Origin: Streptomyces wedmorensis
GTDB lineage: Bacteria > Actinomycetota > Actinomycetes > Streptomycetales > Streptomycetaceae
NCBI RefSeq assembly: GCF_000716445.1
Contig: NZ_JNWK01000040.1
Coordinates: 1-64,000 of the forward strand
Direction of reading: 5' to 3'
DNA length: 64,000 nucleotides
A program made the translations under genes and the position numbers. Shown here piece after piece: positions 17,426 through 26,342 of the stretch (position 1 is its first letter; the number at the start of each line of letters is the position of its first letter). Below the pieces are notes generated by a model that saw only the letters and a program-made list of their open reading frames with translations, had not been told where the DNA came from and made no database searches.

Positions 17426-18501
17426 GGCGTGCGTACCTCCTGGTCGTCCCCCGTCCGGTCGGGGCCCTCCTCGTCGTGGCCCGTCCAGCCGGGGCCGAGG
17501 TGAAGTGTCCCCCAGGCGCCGGTGTCGAGCGCGGCCAGCCGGTCCGCGTGGGCGCGGCGGGGCGGGCGGGCCAGGTCGCCGGGGGCGGTGAGGGCGGCGG
17601 CGGCCATGAGGTGGCCGTGCCGGAGCCGGGTCCGCATGTCGAGGTCGCGGAGGGTGGCGGAGAGGAATCCGGCGGCGAAGGCGTCGCCGGCGCCGACGGC
17701 GGAGACGACGTCGACGCGGGGCGGCCGGACGAGGTGACTCACGCCGTCGGCGTCCTCGATGTCCGCGAAGGACTCGGGGCGGCGGTCGGTGACCTCGGCG
17801 CCGCCCTTGCCGAGTTTGAGGACCACGGTCTCGGGGCCGTCGATGAGTTCGGTGACGGCCCGGCTGTCCTTCAGGCCCCACAGTGCCTTCGCCTCGTCCG
17901 CCCCGACGAACACCAGGTCGGCGCGGCGGGCGAGTTCGAGGAGCACCTCGGGGGCGCTGCCGTCGCGCCAGAGGCCCGGTCGGTGGTTGACGTCGAAGGA
18001 GACGAGCGGGCGGCCGGGGCGGGGGGCGGTGAGGTCGCGGACGAGGTCGAGGCAGTCGGCGGAGAGGGCGGCGGTGATACCGGTGAGGTGGAGGACGCGG
18101 GCGCCGGCGACGGAGTCGTACGGGACGGTGGCGGGCGACATGGCGGAGGCGGCCGAGCCCGCGCGGTAGTAGACGACCTCGTGGGCGTCGGTTGCCCGGT
18201 CCTCGTCGGTGCGGAAGTAGACGCCGGTGGGGCGGTGCGGGTCGCGGGCGACGGCGGTGACGTCGACGCCGTAGGACCCGATGGTCTCGACGAGGTGGTC
18301 GCCGAAGCCGTCGCGGCCGACCCGGCCGATCCACCGGGTGCGGTGACCGGCGGCGGCGAGGGCGCAGGCGACGTTGGATTCGGCGCCGCCGATGGCGCGG
18401 GTGAACGAGGGGACGTCGGCGAGGCGGCCCGGCCGGGAGGGCAGAAAGGTGACCATGGACTCGCCGAGGCAGACGACCTCCGGGGGCGCGTGTCCACTCA
18501 C
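17422..18501 (-). CDS. PfkB-family sugar kinase, 2-keto-3-deoxygluconate kinase-like
   Basis: 359 aa. The ribokinase/PfkB pattern is complete: CLGESMVTFLPS at the start, GGAESNVACALAAAGH and a C-terminal DVVSAVGAGDAFAAGFLSA with the catalytic Asp of the GAGD motif near 275. The resemblance is to KDG kinases, but the substrate cannot be fixed from sequence. It is the first gene of the minus-strand operon with the IclR regulator and RidA. A sugar-acid kinase in a D-amino-acid module is unexpected and may indicate an amino-sugar or sugar-acid amide substrate. Confidence 0.85.
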   Translation of the reverse strand: MSGHAPPEVVCLGESMVTFLPSRPGRLADVPSFTRAIGGAESNVACALAAAGHRTRWIGRVGRDGFGDHLVETIGSYGVDVTAVARDPHRPTGVYFRTDEDRATDAHEVVYYRAGSAASAMSPATVPYDSVAGARVLHLTGITAALSADCLDLVRDLTAPRPGRPLVSFDVNHRPGLWRDGSAPEVLLELARRADLVFVGADEAKALWGLKDSRAVTELIDGPETVVLKLGKGGAEVTDRRPESFADIEDADGVSHLVRPPRVDVVSAVGAGDAFAAGFLSATLRDLDMRTRLRHGHLMAAAALTAPGDLARPPRRAHADRLAALDTGAWGTLHLGPGWTGHDEEGPDRTGDDQEVRTP

Positions 18502-18562
18502 TCTCGGGCTCCCCGGGTCTCCTACGGGTCCATTGACCCGGCCTTGGCCCGGATGTTAGACA

Positions 18563-18604
18563 GCAACGAGCAAGATGCGCAATGACTGTTGCAGAGTGCG
18601 CAAC
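18563..18604. promoter_or_regulatory. Candidate operator between the kinase operon and the deaminase gene
   Basis: The divergent spacer contains GTTGC-N7-GCAAC (18588-18604), a further GCAAC at 18563-18567 and TGCGCAA at 18576-18582. This is a cluster of related half-sites of the size IclR-family proteins use. It is placed to control both directions. Binding by the adjacent IclR protein is inferred. Confidence 0.5.
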
Positions 18605-18622
18605 GCCCACGAGGAGGAGCTC

Positions 18623-20029
18623 ATGTCCGACGCGGTGAACGAGTCGCCCGACGCGGTGAACGACTCGCGCGACGCGCTGTACGGGAACCGGACGTCCGAC
18701 GCGGTGAACGACGCACGCGACGGTGCGAAGGACGCGCGCGGCCGGGCGGGCGCGAAGCCCGACCTGGCGAGCGAACGCGTCGACGACCGCTTCAAGGGCC
18801 TGCCCCCGGACGCCGAGGGCCTGACCGTGGGCGAGCTCGCCGCCCAGCGGCGCGACCTCTTCACCGGCGGCTTCACCACCCCGGTCCTCGCCCTCTCCGC
18901 GGAGTCGGTCGAGCACAACCTGCGCCTCCTCGAGGTGTACGCGGAGCGCCACGGCCTCGCCTTCGCACCGCACGGCAAGACGTCCATGGCCCCGCAGCTC
19001 TTCGACCGGCAGATGGAGCACGGCGCCTGGGGCATCACCGCCGCCGTGCCCCACCAGGCCCGGGTCTACCGCACCCACGGCGTCTCCCGGATCTTCCTCG
19101 CCAACGAGCTCGTGGACGCCGTCGCCCTGCGCTGGCTCGCGGCCGAACTCGACGCCGACCCGGACCTCCGCTTCGTCTGCTACGTCGACTCCGTGCGCGG
19201 CGTCGAGCTGATGGACGAGGCGCTGCGCGCGGCCGACGCCGGCCGCCCGGTGGACGTCGTCGTCGAGCTGGGCGCCGGCGAGGGGGCCCGTACCGGCGTC
19301 CGCACCGAGGCCGAGTGCGCCGCCGTCGCCGACGCGGTCGCCGCGACCGGCACGCTCCGGCTGGTCGGTGTCGCCGGGTACGAGGGCGAGGTGCCCGACG
19401 CCACGCCCGAGCGGGTCGACGCCTGGCTGCGCCGACTGACGTCGCTGGCGGTCGAGTTCGACAAGGCGGGCCGGTTCCGCGGGCCGCAGGGAGCCGTCGA
19501 GGAGATCATCGTGAGCGCGGGCGGCAGCGCCTGGTTCGACGCGGTCGCCGAGGTCTTCGCCGAGCTGCCCGAACTGTCGGTCCCCACGCTGAAGTTGCTG
19601 CGATCGGGGGCGTACGTCTCGCACGACGACGGCCAGTACCGCAACCTGACCCCGTTCAACCGGGTTCCCGAAGAGGGCGCGCTGCAGCCCGCGTTCAGGC
19701 TCTGGTCACAGGTCGTGTCCCGCCCCACCGCCGAACAGGCCTTCACCAACGCGGGCAAGCGCGACGCCGCCCACGACCTGCACCTCCCCGAGGCGCAGGT
19801 CGTCCGCGACGCCCGTACGGGCGCGATCCGCGCCGCCGAGGGCGTCACCGTCACCAAGCTCTCCGACCAGCACGCCTGGCTCCACACCGAACCCGGCGCG
19901 GACGTGGAGGTCGGCGACTGGGTGGGCATGGGCCTCTCGCACCCCTGCACCTCCTTCGACAAGTGGCAGCTGATCCCGCTCGTCGAGGCAGACGGCACGG
20001 TCGTCGACTTCATCCGCACCTACTTCTAG
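18623..20029 (+). CDS. PLP-dependent D-amino-acid deaminase/D-threonine aldolase-like enzyme
   Basis: 468 aa. The alanine-racemase-like TIM barrel carries the PLP lysine in FAPHGKTSMAP (about 115). The C-terminal beta domain has the metal-type HxC pattern in GLSHPCTSFDKW, as in D-serine dehydratase and D-threonine aldolase relatives. The product would be a keto acid plus ammonia, or an aldol cleavage; the exact substrate is not fixed. The start at 18623 follows GAGGAG. The first 50 residues are odd: repeated SDAVN/DAVND units with no counterpart in the core family. It is followed after 17 bp by an N-acyl-D-amino-acid deacylase. Confidence 0.82.
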   Translation: MSDAVNESPDAVNDSRDALYGNRTSDAVNDARDGAKDARGRAGAKPDLASERVDDRFKGLPPDAEGLTVGELAAQRRDLFTGGFTTPVLALSAESVEHNLRLLEVYAERHGLAFAPHGKTSMAPQLFDRQMEHGAWGITAAVPHQARVYRTHGVSRIFLANELVDAVALRWLAAELDADPDLRFVCYVDSVRGVELMDEALRAADAGRPVDVVVELGAGEGARTGVRTEAECAAVADAVAATGTLRLVGVAGYEGEVPDATPERVDAWLRRLTSLAVEFDKAGRFRGPQGAVEEIIVSAGGSAWFDAVAEVFAELPELSVPTLKLLRSGAYVSHDDGQYRNLTPFNRVPEEGALQPAFRLWSQVVSRPTAEQAFTNAGKRDAAHDLHLPEAQVVRDARTGAIRAAEGVTVTKLSDQHAWLHTEPGADVEVGDWVGMGLSHPCTSFDKWQLIPLVEADGTVVDFIRTYF

Positions 20030-20046
20030 GAGCCGGGAGCCCACCC

Positions 20047-21645
20047 ATGGAACTCGTCATCCGCGACGCGGAGGTCGTCGACGGCAGCGGCGGACCGTCC
20101 TACCGGGCCGACGTGGCGATCGACCGCGGCCGGATCGCCGCGATCGTCAAGGAGGGCGCGCAGGCCGGCTGCCAGCGCCCCACCGGCCGCCGCGTCCTGG
20201 ACGCCGAGGGCCTGGCCCTGTCCCCCGGCTTCGTCGACATGCACGCCCACAGCGACCTCGCGCTGCTCCGGGACCCGGACCACAGCGCGAAGGCCGCGCA
20301 GGGCGTGACCCTCGAAGTCCTGGGCCAGGACGGCCTGTCGTACGCCCCGGTCGACGACCGCACGCTCGCGGAGGTACGCCGGGCCATCACCGGCTGGAAC
20401 GGCGACGGGTCCGACGTCGACCTCGACTGGCGCACGGTCGGCGAGTACCTGGACCGCCTCGACGGCGCCCACGGGGGCCGGGGGATCGCGGTCAACGCCG
20501 CCTACCTCGTCCCCCAGGGCACGGTCCGGATGTACGCCATGGGATGGGAGGACCGCCCCGCGACGGAGCCCGAGCTGGACCGGATGCGCCGGCTCGTCGC
20601 GGAGGGCCTCGAACAGGGCGCGGTCGGCATGTCCTCCGGCCTCACCTACACCCCCGGCATGTACGCGCCGGACGCCGAACTCACCGAACTGTGCCGGGTC
20701 GTGGCCCGGTACGGCGGCTACTACTGCCCCCACCACCGCTCGTACGGCGCCGGTGCGCTGCGCGCGTACCAGGAGATGGTCGCCCTCACCCGCGAGGCCG
20801 GCTGCCCGCTCCACCTGGCCCACGCCACCATGAACTTCGGCGTCAACCGGGGTCGGGCCTCCGAGCTCCTCGCCCTCCTCGACGAGGCCCTCGACGCGGG
20901 CGCCGACATCAGCCTCGACACCTACCCGTACACCCCCGGCTGCACCACCCTCGTCGCCCTCCTCCCCGGCTGGGCGAGCGAAGGCGGCCCGGAGGCGATC
21001 CTCGCGCGGCTCCGCGACGACACGGCGGCCGAACGGATCCGGCGCCACCTGGAGGAGACCGGATCGGACGGCTGCCACGGCGTGCCGGTCGAATGGCACA
21101 CCGTCGAGATCTCGGGCGTCGCCGACCCCGCCCTGACCGAACACGTCGGCCGCCGCGTCGACGACTGGCCCGCCGCCCGCCGCCTCCTGATCGACGACCG
21201 GCTCGGTACCACGATCCTCCAGCACGTCGGCCACGAGGAGAACGTCCGCGCGATCATGCGCCACCGGGTCCACACCGGCGGCTCCGACGGCATCCTCCAG
21301 GGCCTCAAGCCCCACCCCCGCGCCTACGGCACCTTCCCCCACTACCTCGGCCGGTACGTACGCGAGCTCGGCGTCCTCTCCCTCGAGGAGTGCGTCGCCC
21401 ACCTCACCTCCCGCCCCGCCGCCCGCCTCCGCCTCCCCGACCGCGGCCTCGTCCGCGAGCACTACATCGCCGACCTCGTCCTCTTCGACCCCGCCACCGT
21501 CGCCGCCGGCTCCACCTACGCCTCCCCCCGCACCCTCCCCACCGGCATCCCCCACGTCCTCATCGACGGCCGCTTCGTCATCGACGACGGCCACCGCACC
21601 GACGTCCTGGCGGGCCGCACCATCCGAAGAACCCCCACCCCCTGA
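20047..21645 (+). CDS. N-acyl-D-amino-acid deacylase (amidohydrolase superfamily)
   Basis: 532 aa. The metal-dependent amidohydrolase barrel shows the first metal motif in GFVDMHAHSDLALL (about 70-80). Later come CPHHRSYGAGAL, PLHLAHATMNFG, and SDG in HTGGSDGILQGLKPHPRAYGTF, which matches D-aminoacylase (DAN) enzymes. The C-terminus ADLVLFDPATV is the usual closing strand. It should release D-amino acids from N-acyl forms for the upstream deaminase. AGGAG about 12 nt before the ATG supports the start. Confidence 0.88.
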   Translation: MELVIRDAEVVDGSGGPSYRADVAIDRGRIAAIVKEGAQAGCQRPTGRRVLDAEGLALSPGFVDMHAHSDLALLRDPDHSAKAAQGVTLEVLGQDGLSYAPVDDRTLAEVRRAITGWNGDGSDVDLDWRTVGEYLDRLDGAHGGRGIAVNAAYLVPQGTVRMYAMGWEDRPATEPELDRMRRLVAEGLEQGAVGMSSGLTYTPGMYAPDAELTELCRVVARYGGYYCPHHRSYGAGALRAYQEMVALTREAGCPLHLAHATMNFGVNRGRASELLALLDEALDAGADISLDTYPYTPGCTTLVALLPGWASEGGPEAILARLRDDTAAERIRRHLEETGSDGCHGVPVEWHTVEISGVADPALTEHVGRRVDDWPAARRLLIDDRLGTTILQHVGHEENVRAIMRHRVHTGGSDGILQGLKPHPRAYGTFPHYLGRYVRELGVLSLEECVAHLTSRPAARLRLPDRGLVREHYIADLVLFDPATVAAGSTYASPRTLPTGIPHVLIDGRFVIDDGHRTDVLAGRTIRRTPTP

Positions 21646-21760
21646 CCCCCGCCGCGGTCCTGCACCCCACCCCGTCGCGGGCCATCGTTCCGCCGGGGCG
21701 GAACGGGTGGGCACAACGGACGGCGCCCCCTGCCGGGCCCAGGCTTCCGCGCCTCGGCCC

Positions 21761-22186
21761 CTACAGCCGCGCCCGCACCCAAGCGGGATCCGGATTCACA
21801 TGGGCCCGCCCCGCCACGACCACGGTCGGCACGGTCTCGTCCCCGCCGGTGGCCTCCCGCACCGCCGCCGCCCCCTCCGCGTCCCGCCAGATGTTCACCC
21901 AGTGCGCCCGCCGCCCCCGGACCCCGAGCCGGAACCTCAACCGCAGGCAGTACGCACACCCAGGCCGCCAGTAGACGACCGGCGCACCGTCGAGCGCCGC
22001 CCGCCGCCCCGCCTCCGCCGCCCCGACCGACCTCGGAAAGACCAGGGGCGAAGTCACGAACGCGAGCGACACGAACAGCACGAGGAAGAGAACGGCTTCG
22101 CCAGGGCTGCCCGCGACGACCTCACCCGTCGCGATCAGCCCACCGCAGAGAAGCACCGACACCGGAAGCATCCAGACACGCGTCAT
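21761..22186 (-). CDS. Membrane-anchored glutaredoxin/mycoredoxin-like protein
   Basis: 141 aa. Two N-terminal membrane helices (about 5-50) precede a thioredoxin-fold domain with VVYWRPGCAYCLRLRFRL (CxxC near 75-78) and TVPTVVVAGRAHVNPD (cis-Pro region). CAYC with Trp-Arg before it resembles actinobacterial mycoredoxins, which reduce mycothiol mixed disulfides. The membrane anchor would place it at the membrane. It lies 11 bp after the mannosyltransferase-like gene on the same strand. Confidence 0.8.
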   Translation of the reverse strand: MTRVWMLPVSVLLCGGLIATGEVVAGSPGEAVLFLVLFVSLAFVTSPLVFPRSVGAAEAGRRAALDGAPVVYWRPGCAYCLRLRFRLGVRGRRAHWVNIWRDAEGAAAVREATGGDETVPTVVVAGRAHVNPDPAWVRARL

Positions 22187-22197
22187 GCTGCCGGAGG

Positions 22198-23730
22198 CTA
22201 GCGGGACCGGACGCGCTCCGGGTACGGGTCGCCCGCCGACGGGGCGCCGGCAGGCCACCGGTCCCGCCACGCCCACACGAGGCCCCCCGCCAGCACTCCG
22301 ACCGCCAGCACGAACCCGTACCAGGGCGTGTGCCCGGACGGCGCCGTCTCGTACACGAGCGCCGCGGAGAGCACGGCGAGGAGCTGCCCGGCCCGGCTGT
22401 GCCAGGCGACCGCGGCGACGACGACGGTGCCCCACAGGAGGTACCAGGGCTGGACCATCGGCGAGAGCGCGACGAGGGCGACGAGGGAGAGGCCGAGTCC
22501 GAGGACGGGGTCGATCCGGCCGCGCCAGGCCCGCCAGGCGAGCGCCGCGATGATCGCGAGGGCGGCGAGCAGGCCCAGGTTCCGCACGGCGCCCTTGACC
22601 GGGTCGGCGTCGTCGGCGAGGAGCGTGCCGAGGGCGAGTCCGAGGTCGCTGGTGAGGGAGAGCGGGGTGTGGATGGCTCCGGCGACGCTCTGGGTCCCGA
22701 GCCAGCCGAACCCGGTCCCGGCCGCGAGGGTCGCCCCGGCGGCCACGGCGCCCGCGACGAGCCCGGGCAGCAGCAGCCCCTTCAGCACGCCGCGTACGCC
22801 TCCGTCCCGGCGCGCGATCATCACCCCGACGAACAGCAGGGCGAGGGCCGCCGGCGACTTGACCATCATCGCGAGGCCGATCAGGACGCAGCCGGCCACC
22901 CACCGCCCCCGTGCGGCGAGCAGCACCCCGCCCAGCATGAGGCCGATCATCAGGCCGTCGTTGTGCATGCCGCCGACGACGTGGACGAGCAGCAGCGGGT
23001 TGAGCGCGGCCAGCCACAGCGCCCCGCCCGCACCACCGGACACGCCGGAACCGCCGTCCCGACCGCCGGAACCGCCGTCGCGACCAGCGGAACCGCCGTC
23101 CCGACCGCCGGGTCCGTCGGCGCCCCCGGCGGGTCCGCGGACGGCCCGGAGTCCGCGTACGGCCCAGACGATCAGGGCGAGCGCGCCGAGGGCGACGAGC
23201 CGCATCCCGAGGACGGCGGGCACGATCGCCCCGCCGGTCAGCTTGACCACGGCTTCGGCAAGGAGGAGGAAGACGGGCCCGTACGGCGCGGGGGTGTCGG
23301 TCCAGTTCCCGCCGACGCTGGCCGCCGCGTCCGCGCCGAGGTCGCCCGGGGCGAGGACGGAGGGCCCGGCGCCGTAGACGTCGTGCCCTTCGAGGACCAT
23401 CCCGCCCTGGGCGATGTAGCTGTACACGTCCGCGCTGTGCACCGGCGGGGCGAGGAGCAGCGGCGCGGTCCAGCAGGCGAGGGTGGCGAGCACCCCGTCC
23501 CGCGTGCCGCGGGCGAGCAGGACGCCGTACCGCCACCAGGCGGCGACGAGCAGGGTCAGGCCGAGGTACGCGAGGAGGGCGCCGGCGACGGTGAGCGCGG
23601 AGCCGCGCGCCTCCCACAGGGGACCGCCGCCGAGGACCGGAAGGGTGCCGGCCGCGTACCCGCCCACGGCGATCGCGAGCGACCCACCCGCACCCAGCCA
23701 CCGGCATCCGGAGGCACTGAAGACCCACAT
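22198..23730 (-). CDS. MptB-like polyprenyl-phosphomannose-dependent mannosyltransferase
   Basis: 510 aa. A polytopic protein of about 12 helices. The loop HSADVYSYIAQGGMVLEGHDVY with GNWTDTPAPYGPVFLLLAEAVV contains the acidic and aromatic pattern of GT-C mannosyltransferases of the MptB type. These add alpha-1,6-mannose from polyprenyl-phosphomannose outside the membrane. SPMVQPWYLLWG is a further family-like stretch. An inserted Gly/Arg/Asp-rich loop (about 205-235, GGRDGGS repeats) sits between helices. The acceptor in Streptomyces is unknown. It is followed by the redoxin gene and preceded by the deacetylase-GT2 fusion (11-bp gap). Confidence 0.8.
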   Translation of the reverse strand: MWVFSASGCRWLGAGGSLAIAVGGYAAGTLPVLGGGPLWEARGSALTVAGALLAYLGLTLLVAAWWRYGVLLARGTRDGVLATLACWTAPLLLAPPVHSADVYSYIAQGGMVLEGHDVYGAGPSVLAPGDLGADAAASVGGNWTDTPAPYGPVFLLLAEAVVKLTGGAIVPAVLGMRLVALGALALIVWAVRGLRAVRGPAGGADGPGGRDGGSAGRDGGSGGRDGGSGVSGGAGGALWLAALNPLLLVHVVGGMHNDGLMIGLMLGGVLLAARGRWVAGCVLIGLAMMVKSPAALALLFVGVMIARRDGGVRGVLKGLLLPGLVAGAVAAGATLAAGTGFGWLGTQSVAGAIHTPLSLTSDLGLALGTLLADDADPVKGAVRNLGLLAALAIIAALAWRAWRGRIDPVLGLGLSLVALVALSPMVQPWYLLWGTVVVAAVAWHSRAGQLLAVLSAALVYETAPSGHTPWYGFVLAVGVLAGGLVWAWRDRWPAGAPSAGDPYPERVRSR

Positions 23731-23741
23731 GACGTGCCAAC

Positions 23742-26342
23742 CTACCCGGCCGTGGAGCGTCCCACGGCGGCCGTGCGGTCGAGGGTCTCGGTCGCGGTGC
23801 CCGTGCGCTGCATCCGGTGCCAGCGGAGCCGGCTTCCGAGGAGCGCGGTGACCACGGACTGGACGACGACCAGGTACATCAGCTGGCGGTAGACGACGAT
23901 CTGGAGGGGCAGGGTCCAGATCGGCTCGAAGCGCTCGCGGTCCAGGCGGAGCGCGTACACGGCCGTGCCGACCTGTACGGCCGTGAAGCCGAGCCATACG
24001 CCCAGGGCCTGGCCGGGGTCCTGGAAGAGCAGTCCGTAGACGGCGAAGACGTCGACCAGCGGGGCGAGCAGTGGCAGCACGGTCTGGAAGAGCAGGAGGT
24101 AGAGGAGGCCGCGGCGGCCGAGCTTGCCGGACTGGCCGCCCTCGACGACGGCCCTGCGGTGCTTCCACATCGCCTGGAGGGTGCCGTAGCACCAGCGGTA
24201 GCGCTGCTTCCACAGCTGCCGGACCGTGGCGGGGGCCTCGGTCCAGGCGATGGCGGACTCCTCGTAGACGACGCGCCAGCCGGCCCGGCACAGCGCCATC
24301 GTGAGGTCGGTGTCCTCGGCGAGGGTGTCCTCGCTGACCCCGCCGACGCCGGCCAGCGCGTCCCTGCGGAAGGCGCCGATGGCACCCGGGACGGTGGGCA
24401 TGCACTCCAGGACGTCGTACATGCGCCGGTCGAGGTTGAAGCCGATCACGTACTCCAGGTGCTGCCACCGGCCGAGGACGCCCTGCCGGTTGCCGACCTT
24501 GGTGTTGCCGCTGACCGCGCCGACGCGGGGGTCGGCGAGCGGCTGGACCAGGCGACGGACGGCGTCCGGCTCGAAGACGGTGTCGCCGTCGATCATCACG
24601 ATGATGTCGTGGTGGGCCCAGGCGAGGCCGGTGTTGAGTGCGGCGGCCTTGCCGGCGTTGGGCTGGCGCACCACCATCACCCGCGGGTCGTGGATGGACT
24701 CGGCGATCTCGAAGGTGCGGTCGGTGGAGCCGTCGTCGATGACGACGACCTGGATCGCCTCGTAGGTGGAGGCGAGCAGGGACCGAACGGTCGCCTCGAT
24801 CCCGGCCTCCTCGTTGTAGGCGGGGACGAGGATCGACACCGGCTCGGTCACGGGGGGCAGCCGGGGTGCTCCGCGGCGGCGCTTGGACCGGGTGCGGCGG
24901 ACGTGGACGCGGGCGACCGCGAGGAGCAGGACGAGCCGGACGGCGGTGATGACGCCGGCCACGACGAGCAGCCAGGTCATGGCGTCGGCGAAGGCGCGGG
25001 AGCCGTTCTGCGCCTGGACGAACGCAGCGCCCTTCCATTCGGCGAGCGTCGACACGTGGTACGTGGTGCCGGTGAGGCCGAGGGCCTGGCCGACGGAGGT
25101 GTGGCGGGTGCTGCCGGGGTGCGCGAGGAGCTTCTCGGTCTCGTCGACGGCCTGCGGGGAGCCGGTCAGCTGGAGGACGGACTTCCCGTCGGCGGCCACG
25201 AGGACGTAGCCGGCCTGCCCGAGCCGGCGGCCGGCCTCCCACTGGTCCTCGCAGAACGCGGTGAGCGCGGTGGTGTGGGGCAGCCGCAGCAGTCGGGTGC
25301 CGAGGCCGGTGCTCGCGCCGAGCGCGTTCTGGGTGAAGGAGAGCTCCAGGTCGGCGCGGGTGTCGGAGACCTGGGCGAGGTCGACGTCGGTGTAGGTGTG
25401 CGAGCCGAGTTCGTGCCCGTCGGCGACGATGCGGCGCACGAGGTCGGGGTGCGCCGCGGCCTCGGAGCCGGTCAGGAAGAACGTCGCCTTCGCGTGCCGG
25501 GCGGCCAGCACGTCGAGCAGGCGGGGCGTCCACTCCGGGCTCGGCCCGCCGTCGTAGGTCAGCGCCACCGTGCCGTCGGGCGGGGCCGCACTGCGCACGA
25601 TCCCGTTCCGGTCCACCTGGACGACGGGGCCCTCGCCCCGGGTCTCGGGCGCCGTCGAGCAGTGCTCCCGCGGCGCGCCGGTCGCGGCTATCTCGTGCCG
25701 GCCGTAACCGGCGAAGACGAGCGCGGTGGCGGCGACCAGCAGGATCAGGCACAGCATCGCCCAGTGCGCCCGGGGATCCCGACGCAGCGCGTGCCGAGTC
25801 CGGGGCGCACCGGTCGGGGTGGACGGGGTGGGTGCGGCGGGGGCGGGCGCGACGGGGGCGGGCGCGACGGGGACGTCCTGCGGTGCCTGTCCGCCGGTCA
25901 CCGGTCGCGGGGTGTACGGGGCGTACGGGGTGTCGTGCGGGGGGTACGGCTCCGGGGCCGCGAACGGGTCGCTCTGCTCGTACGCGTGCGGGTACGAGTA
26001 CGGCTGCGGGTGGGCCGCGCCGGGCCGGGCCGGACCCTCGTGCTGGTAGTCGTCGCCGTACCCGGACCCGTATCCCTGCCCGCCGTCCTGAGGTCCCGGA
26101 TGCGCCGGGTTCCCGTATCCGTGGCCGCCGTGTCCGGCCCCGTGGTGCAGGTGGTCGTCGTGCCCGTGGCCGCCGTGTCCGTAGCCGTCGGTTCGGTAGC
26201 CGTCGTGCCCGTGGCCGCCGTGTCCGTAGCCGTCGGTTCGGTAGCCGTCGTGCCCGTGGTCGCCGTGTCCGTAGCCGTCGGTTCGGTGGCCGTCGTGCCC
26301 GTGGTCGCCGTGTCCGTAGCCGTCGGGTCCGCCGCCGGTCAC
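23742..26342 (-). CDS. Polysaccharide deacetylase-glycosyltransferase 2 fusion with His-rich N-terminus
   Basis: 866 aa from GTG at 26342, which overlaps the previous stop (GTGA). A cytoplasmic tail of about 180 residues begins with 15-residue repeats rich in Gly, His, Asp and Tyr. After a membrane helix (about 200) comes an extracellular NodB-type deacetylase domain (VALTYDGGPSPEW, HELGSHTYTDVDLA). A further helix leads to a processive GT2 domain with VSILVPAYNEEAGIE, VVVIDDGSTD, IDGDTVFEPDAV, EDTDLT and the QxxRW-type motif KQRYRW, then closing membrane helices. It should synthesise and deacetylate a beta-linked hexosamine-like polymer. The DGGP in place of the usual DDGP at the first metal site is worth noting. 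Confidence 0.88.
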   Translation of the reverse strand: MTGGGPDGYGHGDHGHDGHRTDGYGHGDHGHDGYRTDGYGHGGHGHDGYRTDGYGHGGHGHDDHLHHGAGHGGHGYGNPAHPGPQDGGQGYGSGYGDDYQHEGPARPGAAHPQPYSYPHAYEQSDPFAAPEPYPPHDTPYAPYTPRPVTGGQAPQDVPVAPAPVAPAPAAPTPSTPTGAPRTRHALRRDPRAHWAMLCLILLVAATALVFAGYGRHEIAATGAPREHCSTAPETRGEGPVVQVDRNGIVRSAAPPDGTVALTYDGGPSPEWTPRLLDVLAARHAKATFFLTGSEAAAHPDLVRRIVADGHELGSHTYTDVDLAQVSDTRADLELSFTQNALGASTGLGTRLLRLPHTTALTAFCEDQWEAGRRLGQAGYVLVAADGKSVLQLTGSPQAVDETEKLLAHPGSTRHTSVGQALGLTGTTYHVSTLAEWKGAAFVQAQNGSRAFADAMTWLLVVAGVITAVRLVLLLAVARVHVRRTRSKRRRGAPRLPPVTEPVSILVPAYNEEAGIEATVRSLLASTYEAIQVVVIDDGSTDRTFEIAESIHDPRVMVVRQPNAGKAAALNTGLAWAHHDIIVMIDGDTVFEPDAVRRLVQPLADPRVGAVSGNTKVGNRQGVLGRWQHLEYVIGFNLDRRMYDVLECMPTVPGAIGAFRRDALAGVGGVSEDTLAEDTDLTMALCRAGWRVVYEESAIAWTEAPATVRQLWKQRYRWCYGTLQAMWKHRRAVVEGGQSGKLGRRGLLYLLLFQTVLPLLAPLVDVFAVYGLLFQDPGQALGVWLGFTAVQVGTAVYALRLDRERFEPIWTLPLQIVVYRQLMYLVVVQSVVTALLGSRLRWHRMQRTGTATETLDRTAAVGRSTAG
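26157..26332 (-). repeat. 45-bp tandem repeats encoding DGYGHGGHGHDGYRT
   Basis: About 3.5-4 copies of a 45-bp unit lie at the start of the fusion gene. Each encodes 15 residues with four or so histidines. Units differ by only a few bases, suggesting recent expansion. The frame is kept. Confidence 0.85.

Noticed and set aside
16652..19624. 990-codon minus-strand frame over IclR, kinase and deaminase
   Set aside because: Only the last 257 codons form a recognisable protein (IclR); the rest reads through a kinase in another frame and antisense to the deaminase.
22198..25752. Single 1184-codon frame spanning mannosyltransferase and deacetylase genes
   Set aside because: Only its 3' part is the MptB-like protein; the 5' part is an Arg/Pro-rich shadow of the fusion gene, and a normal start exists at 23730.
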